From the NCBI RefSeq assembly GCF_003290185.1, contig NZ_QNFY01000001.1, forward strand, positions 186,001 through 250,000: a DNA stretch of 64,000 nt, given 5' to 3'. The position numbers and the translations under genes were made by a program. Source of the DNA: Chryseobacterium lathyri. GTDB taxonomy: Bacteria > Bacteroidota > Bacteroidia > Flavobacteriales > Weeksellaceae. The notes beneath the pieces were generated by a model. The model saw nothing but the letters and a program-made list of their open reading frames with translations, did not search any database and was not told where the DNA came from. This document shows, in pieces, positions 1-8,990 of the stretch; position 1 is the stretch's first letter; every line of letters begins with the position of its first letter.

Positions 1-597
1 CGGACCTCTTGCACGCTCGCTTTGATTGTGGATAGCATGGGCTACGAGTTCTTTTCCAGCACCATTTGGCCCTGTAATCAAAACCCGGGCATCAGAAGCA
101 GCTACCTTTTCGATCATATCCTGAATCTTCTTCAAAGCAGGAGAATCGCCGATCATCTGGTATTTTTTGTTAACCTTTTTCTTTAAGGTCTTATTTTCAG
201 TTTGAAGATTTTTATTTTCCTTTTTCAGACTTTCTTTGGCTAAAGCATTTTTTACACTTGTGATCAGTCTGTTGATATCAATAGGTTTGGAAATAAAATC
301 GTATGCACCTTCCTTCAGACAGGAAACAGCAGAATCAATATCCGCGTGGCCAGAGATCATGATGAATGTACTTTCAGGCTTTAAGATCATACTTTGCTTT
401 AAAAGTTCTGTTCCTGAAAGTTTAGGCATCTTGATATCAGAGATCACCAATGCGAAATCTTCTTTTTCTATCTGTTTGTAGCCTTCAAGGCCATCTTCAG
501 CGATAACAAATTCGTAATCGGTAAGTTCATCAGAAAGGATACTGTGTAATACTCCCGAGATTGCTTTTTCGTCTTCTACAATAAGGATTTTTTGCAT
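1..597 (-). CDS. Sigma-54-dependent response regulator (NtrC/NtrX type), N-terminal part
   Basis: The gene starts at 597 and runs off the left edge, so only 199 residues are visible. Residues 1-120 form a receiver domain: the acidic pair follows the first strand (VEDE), the phospho-acceptor is Asp54 in VISDIKMP, and the conserved Lys is in ISKPID. A Lys/Asn-rich linker (about 120-145) leads into an AAA+ sigma-54-interacting domain, whose Walker A reads GPNGAGKE in place of the commoner GESGTGKE. A C-terminal Fis-type HTH is expected beyond the window. The family is phosphorylated by a histidine kinase and activates sigma-54 promoters. No partner kinase is seen here. Domain calls are firm; the target genes are unknown. 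Confidence 0.9.
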   Translation of the reverse strand, partial: MQKILIVEDEKAISGVLHSILSDELTDYEFVIAEDGLEGYKQIEKEDFALVISDIKMPKLSGTELLKQSMILKPESTFIMISGHADIDSAVSCLKEGAYDFISKPIDINRLITSVKNALAKESLKKENKNLQTENKTLKKKVNKKYQMIGDSPALKKIQDMIEKVAASDARVLITGPNGAGKELVAHAIHNQSERARGP

Positions 598-653
598 AGT
601 TGCAAATTTAGATTTTTTGATTCAATTATTAGCAAAAACTATACCTAAATATA

Positions 654-1313
654 CTATTTTGAGTAATCTCTTCTACCGAAAATGGCGGATCCAACCCTTA
701 CAGAATTTGCATCACATTCAATGGCAGCCGGGAAATCGTCACTCATTCCCATAGATAAAGTTTCGAGGGTTTTTAATTGATTTAATTCATCAAAAAGCCT
801 TTTTAAAATTAAAAATTCTCTTTTCACCTGTTCTTTATCATCTGTAAATGTGGCCATTCCCATCAGGCCGGTTATTTCAACATTGGAGAATTTTCCGTCA
901 ATATACTGTTGGAATAATGTTTTTGCTTCAGCAATCTCAAGTCCGAATTTAGTTTCCTCTGCTGCAATTTTTACCTGAAGCAGTACTTTAATGGTTCTGC
1001 TGTTTTTTCCGGCTTCCTTACTGATCTCTATAAGAAGCTTTTCAGAATCCACACTTTGGATGGTATCAATGAAAGAAGCAATATACTTTACTTTATTGGT
1101 CTGCAGATGTCCGATAAGGTGCCATTGGATATCTTTTGGAAGGAGAGGGTATTTCTCCATAAGCTCCTGAACCTTGTTTTCGCCAAAGACTTTTTGCCCC
1201 AGGTTATAGACTTCCTGAATGGCTTCAACCGGATGCGTTTTTGAAACTGCTACAAGCTGAACTCCCGATGGAAGCTGATTTTGTATTGCTGTATAATTTT
1301 CTTTAATATCCAT
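654..1313 (-). CDS. YggS/PROSC family pyridoxal phosphate homeostasis protein
   Basis: This 219-aa protein has the size and motifs of the YggS/PLPBP family, a monomeric TIM barrel like the N-terminal domain of alanine racemase that binds PLP and buffers vitamin B6 and amino acid pools. The PLP lysine is Lys25 in LVAVSKTHP. The family blocks FGENKVQE, WHLIGHLQTNK, GLMGMAT and the phosphate-binding SMGMSDDF with the C-terminal RVGSAIFG are all present. It lies alone on the minus strand between the response regulator and the deacetylase, with short spacers. It is cytosolic. The family has no known catalytic activity. Start is the first ATG of the conserved N-terminus. Confidence 0.95.
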   Translation of the reverse strand: MDIKENYTAIQNQLPSGVQLVAVSKTHPVEAIQEVYNLGQKVFGENKVQELMEKYPLLPKDIQWHLIGHLQTNKVKYIASFIDTIQSVDSEKLLIEISKEAGKNSRTIKVLLQVKIAAEETKFGLEIAEAKTLFQQYIDGKFSNVEITGLMGMATFTDDKEQVKREFLILKRLFDELNQLKTLETLSMGMSDDFPAAIECDANSVRVGSAIFGRRDYSK

Positions 1314-1395
1314 GAATGCAAATTTCTGAATTTTAAAAGCAAAAAACTAATGAATCTGTAAAATTGTTGTTTCTAGTTGCTAGCTGGCGGTTACC

Positions 1396-1418
1396 ATCAA
1401 TGTAATTGTTACATTGAT
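1396..1418. repeat. Perfect inverted repeat between yggS and the deacetylase gene
   Basis: Ten-base arms (ATCAATGTAA and its exact complement) are separated by TTG, just past the stop codon of the deacetylase gene. No T-run follows on the minus strand, so it is a weak terminator candidate; it could equally protect the 3' end of the mRNA. Confidence 0.4.
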
Positions 1419-1429
1419 AGAGTATTACA

Positions 1430-2296
1430 TTAATTAAGAATGTCATTGATCTGCGGATACTGAGAAATCTTTCTGAAGACAAATTTGTTGCTTTTCTGAA
1501 GCTTTTCAATAAACATATCCAGTTCATTGATGGAATCTGCATCTCTGAGATATTGGTCATGTGTAAGAAAAACCAGATGTCTTGATGTTTTTTCCAGATC
1601 ATTAAGAAAGATGCTGTCCACCTTCTTAATCATGGCTTCATGGCTTCCCTTTAAAGTCATTTTTTGAGAAGGCCTCCATTCCAGATCCCAGCCGATTACT
1701 TTATAACCTGCTTTTTTCAGGCCGTTTGCGGCATCGGTGGAGCTTTTAATATCAGTAACATTAATATTGTTCAGCCTCCAGATATTTCTTCCCGGAGTTC
1801 TTGCTATCTTATCGTAAAGCTTAAGGCTGTCTTTAGCAATATCAAAATCATGGACTACAGCCTCAGGATTCTTGTAAAAATCAGTATATTTATTATGGGC
1901 GTGGCTAAAGCTGTGATTGGCAAGCTCAATCAGCGGATTGCTTCTTAAAAGCTCCATATCATCCTTTTGTCTTTTGCTTCCGTAGGCATGTTTTCCTACC
2001 AGAAAAGCAGTTGCACATACATTCCTTTTGTTTAATATTTTAAGGAGATTTTCCGTTCCCTGGTTGGGGCCGTCATCAAAAGTAAGGTAGATAATTCTTT
2101 TATCAGATTCTACGCTCTCATCATCTATTTTGGGGGCCGTTTGTACGGTGGGAGGTTCCAGTGAGACTGTTTTTTCAAACTCTTTCACATCAGTTTTGCT
2201 GTTACAGCCGTTGAATACAATTGAAGCTGCACTCACCAATGCAGTCATTCCCAGAAAAGCCATGTTTTTTGACTTTTCCCCAAAAATTTTTTTCAT
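1430..2296 (-). CDS. Polysaccharide deacetylase (NodB-like) lipoprotein
   Basis: The 288-aa product begins with a hydrophobic leader ending in a lipobox-like FNGC (Cys31), so it is probably an envelope lipoprotein, although Asn at -2 is unusual. The NodB homology domain covers about 65-285: motif 1 is LTFDDGP (Asp74 and Asp75, catalytic base and metal ligand), motif 2 is NHSFSHAH (His128 and His132, metal ligands), then a TPGR motif and a late FLTHDQ His. The family removes N-acetyl or O-acetyl groups from cell-wall or exopolysaccharides. The substrate cannot be read from the sequence. It is followed by a small hairpin and no operon partner is evident. Confidence 0.88.
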   Translation of the reverse strand: MKKIFGEKSKNMAFLGMTALVSAASIVFNGCNSKTDVKEFEKTVSLEPPTVQTAPKIDDESVESDKRIIYLTFDDGPNQGTENLLKILNKRNVCATAFLVGKHAYGSKRQKDDMELLRSNPLIELANHSFSHAHNKYTDFYKNPEAVVHDFDIAKDSLKLYDKIARTPGRNIWRLNNINVTDIKSSTDAANGLKKAGYKVIGWDLEWRPSQKMTLKGSHEAMIKKVDSIFLNDLEKTSRHLVFLTHDQYLRDADSINELDMFIEKLQKSNKFVFRKISQYPQINDILN

Positions 2297-2629
2297 AAAG
2301 ATAATGGAGGTTTAAATCGTTAAAAATTGTTAAAAATATTGCTGAAATGTTAACAAATTATATGCCAGTATTTGATAAAACACTGCTTTTTAATTTTATT
2401 TTAATAACTTTATTTTAAACGATATTTTGTAGAACGAAATGCTTTTTCAATTCTATTTTCTTATTCTTGAAATTTAACATTTATAATTGTAAAAACAATA
2501 GCTTTTTTCTATTCTTGTTGAAATTAAAACATTCCTCCTTTATTGGGGAATTATTTTAAAGTAAACAGGTGAATTTGTTTTTTAGCTAGAATAACACGAA
2601 AGATGACCGAAAGATTTTGTGTGCGAGGC
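2297..2629. other. AT-rich intergenic stretch, no gene seen
   Basis: This spacer lies between the start of the deacetylase gene and the end of the DUF72 gene, both on the minus strand. It is very AT-rich, holds no convincing ORF, RNA gene or clear terminator, and presumably carries the deacetylase promoter. Confidence 0.6.
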
Positions 2630-3358
2630 TTATTCTAAAACTTTCTTCAGATATAGTGCATTTTTAATTGCAGCAGTGCCCCATGTATTATTGAAAAATA
2701 CAAATGCTTTTTTTTCTGAATGGCTGATTTTTTCAGAAAGATCATCAAGAAAATCCAAGCTGTACTCCGATTTGTAGAGGACCGGTTTTCCGTGAAGCCT
2801 GTAGTACAAAACTTCAGGATGATTGTCAATAATTTCTTCCGGAAGATCGCCGGGAAAGCTGACGCCGGAAAAAACAATATTATTTTCTTTTAAAACACTG
2901 AAAATTTCTTCAGTCCACCAGGAATTGTGACGGAATTCTATAACATTTAAATAATTAAAATCAAGACTGGTCAGGATCAGATCGATGTTTTCCTGCGATT
3001 TTTTAAAAGAAGGCGGAAACTGATACAGAAATCCGGAAAGCTTTCCTTTTAAATGAGCCTGGATATGGGTGCAGAATTCTGAAATATCTTCTTTAGAATC
3101 TTTCAACCGCTTTTCATGGGAAATGGCTTTAGGAATTTTGATGAAGAACTTAAACTCTTCAGGAGTTTCATCGTGCCATTTTAAAAGGGTTTTTGCGGTT
3201 GGTTTTCTGTAAAAAGTGGAATTGATCTCCACTGTATTGAAAACCTGGGAATATAAGGTAAGAAAGTCTTTACTTTGAGTATTCTCAGGGTATAGCGACC
3301 CTTTCCAGTCGTTATTATAAAATCCCGAACATCCAATGTAAAGACTTCCTTTTTTCAT
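2630..3358 (-). CDS. DUF72 (YecE-like) family protein
   Basis: The 242-aa protein matches the DUF72 TIM-barrel family: the opening LYIGCSGFYNNDWKG, the VEINSTFYRKPT block, the PPSFK segment, VIEFRHNSWW, and the late YYRLHG and AFVFFNNTWG elements are typical. The biochemical role of the family is not established. The ATG follows the stop codon of the copper ATPase gene after four bases, so the two are very probably co-transcribed on the minus strand. That pairing may be incidental. No signal peptide is present, so it is likely cytosolic. Confidence 0.9.
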   Translation of the reverse strand: MKKGSLYIGCSGFYNNDWKGSLYPENTQSKDFLTLYSQVFNTVEINSTFYRKPTAKTLLKWHDETPEEFKFFIKIPKAISHEKRLKDSKEDISEFCTHIQAHLKGKLSGFLYQFPPSFKKSQENIDLILTSLDFNYLNVIEFRHNSWWTEEIFSVLKENNIVFSGVSFPGDLPEEIIDNHPEVLYYRLHGKPVLYKSEYSLDFLDDLSEKISHSEKKAFVFFNNTWGTAAIKNALYLKKVLE

Positions 3359-3362
3359 AACT

Positions 3363-6221
3363 TTATTTTATATCTGCATCCAGATCTACAGAGTTCAGCC
3401 GTAGTGAGTTCAGGATAACAGAAAGTGAACTGACGCTCATGGCTGCTGCTGCAATCATAGGGGACAGCAGTATTCCAAAGAAAGGATACAATAATCCTGC
3501 CGCTACCGGAATTCCCAGCACATTATAGATAAATGCAAAAAACAGATTTTCTTTAATATTCCTAAGAAGTTTTTCGCTTAATAATTTAGCTTTTGCTACG
3601 CCTAAAATATCGCCTTTCAAAAGAGTGATTTCAGCACTTTCCATGGCAACATCGGTCCCTGTTCCCATGGCGATTCCTATATCAGACTGCGCCAGAGCAG
3701 GGGAGTCATTAATCCCGTCTCCGGTCATCGCTACAATTTTACCCTGCTGCTGAAGTTTTTTTACTTCATTCAGCTTGTCTTCCGGAAGGCAGCCAGCTTT
3801 ATAATGTTTGATTCCCAATTCGTCAGCAACCGCTTTAGCCGTATGTTCATTATCTCCGGTCATCATGATCACGTCAATTCCTTCATTCATCAGACGCTGA
3901 ACCGCTTTTTTGGAAGTTTCTTTAATTTTATCGGTAAAGCTGATGAAACCTAATACCGTTTTTTCCTGAGCAATATAAGAGATGGTATGTGCCTTTGACT
4001 GCACTTCTACAGCTTTTTGTTTTAATTCCTGGGGGATAGAGAGGCTGCTGGAGGTCAGAAGGCTTTCATTTCCTAAATAAACTGTTTTTCCATTGATATT
4101 CCCCTGAACTCCTTTTCCTGAAATATTTTCAAAATGCTCTACCTTTTCAGCCGTTAAATTTTCTTCTTTTGCTCTTTTGATCACGGCATTGGATAAGGGA
4201 TGTTCTGAGTTTTGGTTTAGGGAAAAAGCAAGTTTCAGGATCTCATTTTTATTTTCGTTTCCTGTAGTTTCAATATGTTCTACAGACGGTTTTCCTTCTG
4301 TTAAAGTCCCTGTTTTGTCTGTAATCAGAACATTAACTTTATGCATCTGTTCCAGTGCCTCTGCATTTTTGATGAGTATTCCGCTTTTAGCTCCTTTCCC
4401 GATTCCAACCATCAGGGACATCGGAGTTGCCAGACCAAGCGCACAGGGACAGGCAACAATGAGAACTGCAACCGCATTCACAAAAGCAAATAGGCTTCTT
4501 TTCCCTTCCGGCCCGAAAAACTGCCATAAAACAAAGGTAAGAACAGCAATCAGAATCACAACAGGAACAAAAACTTTAGAAACCTTGTCGGTCAGTTTCT
4601 GTATCGGGGCTCTGCTTCGGCTGGCTTCATTCACCATTTTAATGATCTGCGAAAGAAGGGTTTCATCACCTACTTTTTCAGCTTTCATGATGAATACTTT
4701 GTTTCCATTGATGGTTCCCGAAGAAACTTTATCATCGATATTTTTCTCTACAGGCACGGGCTCTCCTGTGATCATGCTTTCATCGACCAAAGAGCTTCCT
4801 TCTGTTATCTTGCCGTCCACAGGGATTTTTTCACCCGGTTTTACCTTTAAAAGATCTCCGATTTTTACATGGGAAAGCAATACTCTTTTTTCTTCTCCGT
4901 TGATGATGAGATTGGCTTCGTCAGGAGAAAGGTTCATCAATTCCTTGATGGCATTTCCCGTTTTTTTATGAGCAGCGGCTTCCATCAGCTGTCCTAAAAT
5001 TACCAAGGTTAGAATAACGCAGACCGCTTCAAAATACAATGGAATTTCATGATTATGACCTCTGATTTCATGAGGAATGATATCAGGAAAGAACAATGCA
5101 GCAATGCTAAAAATAAAGGCTGCTGCAACCCCTAAAGCAATCAGGCTGAACATATTTAAATTCCAGGTTTTAAACGAAACCCAGCCTCTTTTCAGCAGGA
5201 ACCATCCTGAATAAAACATCACAGGAAGCGTCAAGGCAAGCTCTATGAATCCCTGTACTGTATGGGAAAAAGGAAAATTGATGAACATTCCACCCATGGA
5301 AAGAATAAAAACCGGAATAGTGAAGGCAAGAGAAATCATGAATTTCCTTTTCAGGATATTGTAGGTTTCATCCTCTTCATCTTCTCCGCTGTCTGGCATT
5401 CTTACCAGATCCATTCCGCATATCGGGCAGTCTCCAGGCTCGTCACGAATGATCTCCGGATGCATGGGACAGGTGTATTTTGCAGTTTTCTTTTCCGGAT
5501 ATTTTACCAGATCCATTCCGCAGACAGGACAACCTACGTTAGAATCATAAGTTTTATCCCCTTCACAGTACATCGGACAGTAATACTTTCCGGCCATATC
5601 ATCTGTCACTTTGGGAGCTTCATGATGATGGCTGTGATCGTGATGGTGGGAATGAGCATGCTGATGGCCTTGTGAGGCTGCATTTTTCGCAAGATCTTCT
5701 GTGATTTCTTCCAGATGCATATGGCAAACCGGACAGTCACCTTTTTCGTCATATACTTTATCCCCTTCACAGAACATTGGGCAATAGTATTTTCCCATGC
5801 TGTCTTTAAAATTGGCTGGTAGATTTGAAGAAGAGTAGGTGGGTTTATGATTTGGATCTTTAGCATGTTTTTCCTCGATGGGAACCAGATACATATTACA
5901 AACCGGGCATCTTTCACCTTGTTTAAAGTATACTTTGTCACCCTCGCATTCCATTGGACAATAATAAACTGAAGACGGAGAAACCCTGTCCTGAGGTTTT
6001 ACAAATGTAGTTTCGGGCTTCTTAGGGTCTTCCAGTCTGTATTTATCTCCTAAAGCGTTATTTAAAACTGATAGTTCAATTTCTTTATCGGAAGTGATGG
6101 TTGCTGTATTATTCTCCAGATTTACATCGGCGCTAACTCCCTCAATAGCGTTGAGCTTTTCAGAAATTTTTTTCTGACAGCCGGAGCACGTCATTCCGAG
6201 TATATTATATTGTCTGTTCAT
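3363..6221 (-). CDS. copA: Heavy-metal P1B-type ATPase, probable Cu(+) exporter, with four N-terminal metal-binding modules
   Basis: Start chosen at 6221 (952 aa): it opens directly into the HMA domain (MTCSGC, Cys12 and Cys15) and an AAGGATC stretch precedes it. An in-frame ATG lies ten codons further upstream. After the HMA domain come four CPM-x-n-CPxCxM modules of the heavy-metal-binding (HMBD) type at about residues 86-113, 144-171, 213-239 and 249-275, with a His-rich strip (about 186-201) between the second and third. The ATPase core follows: TGEP, the CPC metal site (591-593), DKTGT (phosphorylated Asp635), an HP motif and GDGINDSPA. The CPC motif with the C-terminal YN and MSVSS membrane motifs fits Cu(+)/Ag(+) export. 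The HMA-AraC gene upstream is the likely regulator. Confidence 0.93.
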   Translation of the reverse strand: MNRQYNILGMTCSGCQKKISEKLNAIEGVSADVNLENNTATITSDKEIELSVLNNALGDKYRLEDPKKPETTFVKPQDRVSPSSVYYCPMECEGDKVYFKQGERCPVCNMYLVPIEEKHAKDPNHKPTYSSSNLPANFKDSMGKYYCPMFCEGDKVYDEKGDCPVCHMHLEEITEDLAKNAASQGHQHAHSHHHDHSHHHEAPKVTDDMAGKYYCPMYCEGDKTYDSNVGCPVCGMDLVKYPEKKTAKYTCPMHPEIIRDEPGDCPICGMDLVRMPDSGEDEEDETYNILKRKFMISLAFTIPVFILSMGGMFINFPFSHTVQGFIELALTLPVMFYSGWFLLKRGWVSFKTWNLNMFSLIALGVAAAFIFSIAALFFPDIIPHEIRGHNHEIPLYFEAVCVILTLVILGQLMEAAAHKKTGNAIKELMNLSPDEANLIINGEEKRVLLSHVKIGDLLKVKPGEKIPVDGKITEGSSLVDESMITGEPVPVEKNIDDKVSSGTINGNKVFIMKAEKVGDETLLSQIIKMVNEASRSRAPIQKLTDKVSKVFVPVVILIAVLTFVLWQFFGPEGKRSLFAFVNAVAVLIVACPCALGLATPMSLMVGIGKGAKSGILIKNAEALEQMHKVNVLITDKTGTLTEGKPSVEHIETTGNENKNEILKLAFSLNQNSEHPLSNAVIKRAKEENLTAEKVEHFENISGKGVQGNINGKTVYLGNESLLTSSSLSIPQELKQKAVEVQSKAHTISYIAQEKTVLGFISFTDKIKETSKKAVQRLMNEGIDVIMMTGDNEHTAKAVADELGIKHYKAGCLPEDKLNEVKKLQQQGKIVAMTGDGINDSPALAQSDIGIAMGTGTDVAMESAEITLLKGDILGVAKAKLLSEKLLRNIKENLFFAFIYNVLGIPVAAGLLYPFFGILLSPMIAAAAMSVSSLSVILNSLRLNSVDLDADIK

Positions 6222-6420
6222 GATCCTTGAATTTATACTACAAATTTCCAAAATGAATTGGTAAGGCTGTTATAAATTTAAGGATAATAGTTATAGAATT
6301 TTGCCTGCGGTGTGAGTGGGCGAATCGGAGGGTTTGAGTGTCTTAGAGTGGGGGAGCTTAATACCGTAATTATTGAGTATTTTAAAACACCTTTACTCTA
6401 GAACTCTCTCACATTCCAAC

Positions 6421-6981
6421 TCAGAAACTATCCAATGTTTTCCTTTGATGATCCTTCAGTTTTTTAAATTCGGTAGGCGTAAATCCGGTAATATTCCTGA
6501 ATTGGGAAGAAAGGTGCTGAACGCTTTTGTAGCCGAGCTTGCCAGCGATTTCCGTAAGGGTGAATTCATTATAAAGAAGCAGTTCTTTTACTTTTTCGAT
6601 TTTGTGAAGAATAAAGAACTGTTCTAGGGTAATGTTTTCGTTCTGCGAAAAGGTTTTGGAAAGAGAACTGTAATCTTTTGGGATTTTTGAGCTTAAAAAC
6701 TCAGAGAGAAGAAAGTTTTCATCAATATCCAGCTCACTGATCTTGATGATGATGATGTTTTTGATCTTATCGACAAGCTGGTGAGCGGAATCCTTGATTC
6801 TTTCAAAACCTGTATCCTGCAGACTATTTTCTATAGCTTTCATTTTCTCAGCTGAAATGTCGGTTCCGGTTTCAACTTCTCCTAATGTAACAGAGCTTAC
6901 TGCTATACCAGCATCGCTGAATATTTTTTCCACTGCAGAAATGCAGCGGTTGCAGACCATATTCTTCACAAAAATTTTCAT
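6421..6981 (-). CDS. AraC-family regulator with N-terminal HMA-like metal-binding domain
   Basis: This 186-aa protein joins a ferredoxin-like HMA domain (about 1-70) carrying a CNRC motif (Cys10 and Cys13) to an AraC-type DNA-binding domain (about 95-180). In the latter, the two helix-turn-helix units read FTLTEIAGKLGYKSVQHLSSQF and continue to ITGFTPTEFKK (shown in part: LTEIAGKLGYKS). The arrangement suggests that metal binding by the HMA part controls DNA binding. It lies 200 bp upstream of the copper ATPase gene on the same strand, and its ATG overlaps the stop of the thioesterase gene by four bases. Copper sensing is an inference from the CxxC motif and the neighbour. Confidence 0.85.
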   Translation of the reverse strand: MKIFVKNMVCNRCISAVEKIFSDAGIAVSSVTLGEVETGTDISAEKMKAIENSLQDTGFERIKDSAHQLVDKIKNIIIIKISELDIDENFLLSEFLSSKIPKDYSSLSKTFSQNENITLEQFFILHKIEKVKELLLYNEFTLTEIAGKLGYKSVQHLSSQFRNITGFTPTEFKKLKDHQRKTLDSF

Positions 6982-7370
6982 GGCTTGCTCAGTCTGTCTT
7001 TTACAAATTCAATCTGTGTTTTTCCGTGAGGAGCCGGGTTTCCCTCGTTGTCCAGGTTCACCATGACAATTTTATCAACGGTAATAATGGTCTGGTGGGT
7101 CATTTTGTTTCTTACATCACATTTTAAGGTGACGGATGAAGATCCGAAGTGCGTAGCTTCAATCCCGATTTCTATAATATCTCCCTGTTTTGCAGAGCTC
7201 ACAAAATTAATTTCCGAAATAAATTTTGTAACCACTTTTGTATTTTCCAGCTGAATAATTGCGTAAAGCGCCGCCTCTTCATCGATCCACTGTAAAAGTC
7301 TCCCTCCGAAAAGAGAATGATTGGGATTCAGGTCTTCGGGTTTTACCCATTTTCTGGTATGATAGTTCAT
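6978..7370 (-). CDS. Acyl-CoA thioesterase (hotdog fold)
   Basis: This 130-aa single-hotdog protein resembles the YciA/BFIT-type acyl-CoA thioesterases: NHSLFGGRLLQWIDEEAA holds the family's active-site Asp in the long hotdog helix, and the strand pattern that follows (KFISEINF, GDIIEIGIE, SVTLKCDV) is typical. It hydrolyses acyl-CoA to free acid and CoA in the cytosol; chain-length preference cannot be read. It overlaps the start of the HMA-AraC gene by four bases (ATGA), which implies translational coupling, although a metabolic link to copper is not obvious. Confidence 0.88.
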   Translation of the reverse strand: MNYHTRKWVKPEDLNPNHSLFGGRLLQWIDEEAALYAIIQLENTKVVTKFISEINFVSSAKQGDIIEIGIEATHFGSSSVTLKCDVRNKMTHQTIITVDKIVMVNLDNEGNPAPHGKTQIEFVKDRLSKP

Positions 7371-7465
7371 GTTTTAATAATTTACTTCACAAATTTAGTG
7401 TTAAAAACTGGTTTTATCAAAGAAACAGTATTTACTGATCTTAAGGAAATGATTCATTTTCTCAA

Positions 7466-7876
7466 TCATATTTTCTTGGAACGCATCGCTTTTACTTTTT
7501 TCACGGTAGGATCATTTAAAAATTTTTGATATTCTTTACTCTCAACGGGGAATATTGCTACTTTACCTTCGTCATTGTGATGGGTTCCGAACCCATAACG
7601 TTTGGATAGAGGAGAGGATCTGAGGCAGGGCTGTCCTTTGGAGAAGAACTGTATCCTTGCCAGCTGTTTTTCGCTTTCCGGAATATCATTTTTCAGAGCA
7701 TAACATTCGAATATGATATCATCCGAAGTGTAGTGGTAAGGATTTTTCATGATCTGCTCATACTGAAGCTCTGCCAGTGTCTTTATTTTCTTTTCAGGCG
7801 GTGTCTCGGCCTGGGAAACAGGACAATCATCGGCAACTTCAATAAAGGTGTTGGTATAATTTGTAGTATGTTTCAT
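7466..7876 (-). CDS. DUF6157-like small protein
   Basis: The 136-aa product starts with a conserved-looking HTTNYTNTFIEVADDCP block, then a basic KKIKTLAELQYEQI segment and a central NPYHYTSDDIIFECYA, ending in a Lys/Arg-rich tail. This resembles the DUF6157 family as I remember it; the function is unknown. No signal peptide or membrane segment is visible. It lies alone, with the HTH gene upstream and the thioesterase gene downstream, both on the same strand. Confidence 0.7.
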   Translation of the reverse strand: MKHTTNYTNTFIEVADDCPVSQAETPPEKKIKTLAELQYEQIMKNPYHYTSDDIIFECYALKNDIPESEKQLARIQFFSKGQPCLRSSPLSKRYGFGTHHNDEGKVAIFPVESKEYQKFLNDPTVKKVKAMRSKKI

Positions 7877-7935
7877 AAAGATGTTGTCAATAAAGGTTAA
7901 CTATTAATGGCATTATTCCTGATTATAAATTCAGG

Positions 7936-8139
7936 TTACTCTTTGAATTCTAAAATATCACCGGGCTGGCAGTCCAGAGTTTTGCAGATGGCATCAAGCG
8001 TACTGAAGCGGATCGCTTTTGCTTTTCCGGTTTTTAGATTGGATAGATTGGATAACGTAAGATTTATTTTTTCTGAAAGCTCATTCAGTGACATTTTTCT
8101 CTTAGCCATCATCACATCAAGGTTTATTATAATAGGCAT
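7936..8139 (-). CDS. Small Cro/C1-type HTH regulator
   Basis: The 67-aa protein consists of little more than one helix-turn-helix: MSLNELSEKINLTLSNLSNL is the HTH, and FSTLDAICKTLDCQPGDILE is the usual C-terminal part of the YozG/Xre short-regulator family. Such regulators often accompany a DUF2975 membrane protein, which is not present here. The coding strand is minus and the target is unknown. Start is the first ATG; MMAKRKM a few codons later is an alternative. Confidence 0.85.
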   Translation of the reverse strand: MPIIINLDVMMAKRKMSLNELSEKINLTLSNLSNLKTGKAKAIRFSTLDAICKTLDCQPGDILEFKE

Positions 8140-8449
8140 AAGGCTGTATTTATCTTTAAAAAGGATGTTTTTTGCACGTTTACAGAATCGTTTTTATTAT
8201 GTTAACTAACTTTAACTTTTGGTAAATTTCAATATAATTTTATTATAAAACAATACTTATTTATTATTAATCAATAAAAAATAGCTTTTGACTCCTTGAA
8301 ACATGACAAATACTTTAAAAAAAACTTTGATTTAAAATTTTTAATTGTATCTTGCATACGTTTATATTTGGAATCAATATTTGTTCATTAATTTATGTTG
8401 TTTTTCTTTTATATACCAAATTTTTATTAATTTTTAATTTTTATTTAAA
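8140..8449. other. AT-rich divergent intergenic region
   Basis: This 310-bp spacer separates the divergent HTH gene and the RRM-protein gene. It is strongly AT-rich, has no ORF of note, and contains one good -7 box for the RRM gene. Confidence 0.6.
8363..8370 (+). promoter_or_regulatory. Putative -7 box (TATATTTG) of the RRM-protein gene
   Basis: TATATTTG matches the Bacteroidota TAnnTTTG -7 consensus 80 bp before the ATG. No well-spaced -33 TTG is seen. If used, it would leave a very AT-rich 5' leader of roughly 70 nt. Confidence 0.45.
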
Positions 8450-8818
8450 ATGAACATTTTTGTTTCAAACATCAATTACGCAACTAAAGAGTATGAGTTG
8501 CACGATCTATTTGCAGAATTTGGTGATGTATCATCAGCTAAAATTGTTACAGACAGAGAAACTGGCCGTTCAAGAGGTTTCGGTTTTGTAGAAATGGGTG
8601 ATGAAGAAGGAAAGCAAGCTATCGAGGCTCTTAACCAGAAAGAATTTAACGGAAAAGAGTTAAACGTATCAGAAGCTAAACCAAGAGAAGAAAAACCAAG
8701 AAGAAGCTTTGACAACAACAGAAGCGGCGGATACGGCGGTGGAAACAACCGTGGTAATGGCGGCGGCGGATACGGCGGTGGAAATAACCGTGGTAACGGC
8801 GGCGGAAACCGTTGGTAA
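8450..8818 (+). CDS. Gly-rich RNA-recognition-motif (RRM) protein
   Basis: A single RRM fills residues 1-80: RNP2 is MNIFVSNI and RNP1 is GRSRGFGFVEM, with the intervening AKIVTDRETG loop. The tail (about 81-122) is Arg/Gly/Asn-rich, built from two copies of a GGYGGGNNRGNGG unit. Bacterial proteins of this plan bind single-stranded RNA and are often cold-induced, acting as RNA chaperones. The length (122 aa) is usual for them. The long AU-rich leader would suit temperature or RNA-structure control, which is an inference. A strong terminator follows, so the gene is monocistronic. Confidence 0.93.
   Translation: MNIFVSNINYATKEYELHDLFAEFGDVSSAKIVTDRETGRSRGFGFVEMGDEEGKQAIEALNQKEFNGKELNVSEAKPREEKPRRSFDNNRSGGYGGGNNRGNGGGGYGGGNNRGNGGGNRW
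8726..8803 (+). repeat. Two tandem 39-bp repeats encoding the Gly-rich tail
   Basis: The unit beginning GGCGGATACGGCGGTGGAAA occurs twice with a period of 39 bp and only a few third-position changes. It encodes GGYGGGNNRGNGG twice. Copy number could vary by slippage without changing the reading frame. Confidence 0.8.
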
Positions 8819-8828
8819 AAAAATATAA

Positions 8829-8852
8829 GGCGGCTTTTTAGCCGCTTTTTTT
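8829..8852 (+). terminator. Rho-independent terminator of the RRM gene
   Basis: A GCGGC/GCCGC stem with an AT loop is followed by seven T, beginning about ten bases after the stop codon. Confidence 0.85.
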
Positions 8853-8990
8853 ATGGACTATTTATCCCTTCCTGATGTAATTGCAGGAAGGGATACTTAT
8901 TTTTATCTGTTTTCTATTGAGAACCATATAATTAATCTGAATTATAGAACACTAAATAAATAAAGCGACAATTAAGCCACTTTATGAGTT

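Noticed and set aside
1664..1948. Plus-strand ORF over the deacetylase gene
   Set aside because: It runs antisense to a gene with intact NodB motifs, has no recognisable domain, and no promoter or start context of its own.
4177..4971. Long plus-strand ORF (264 codons) opposite the copper ATPase gene
   Set aside because: It is antisense to the conserved ATPase core; its length follows from codon bias of the real gene.
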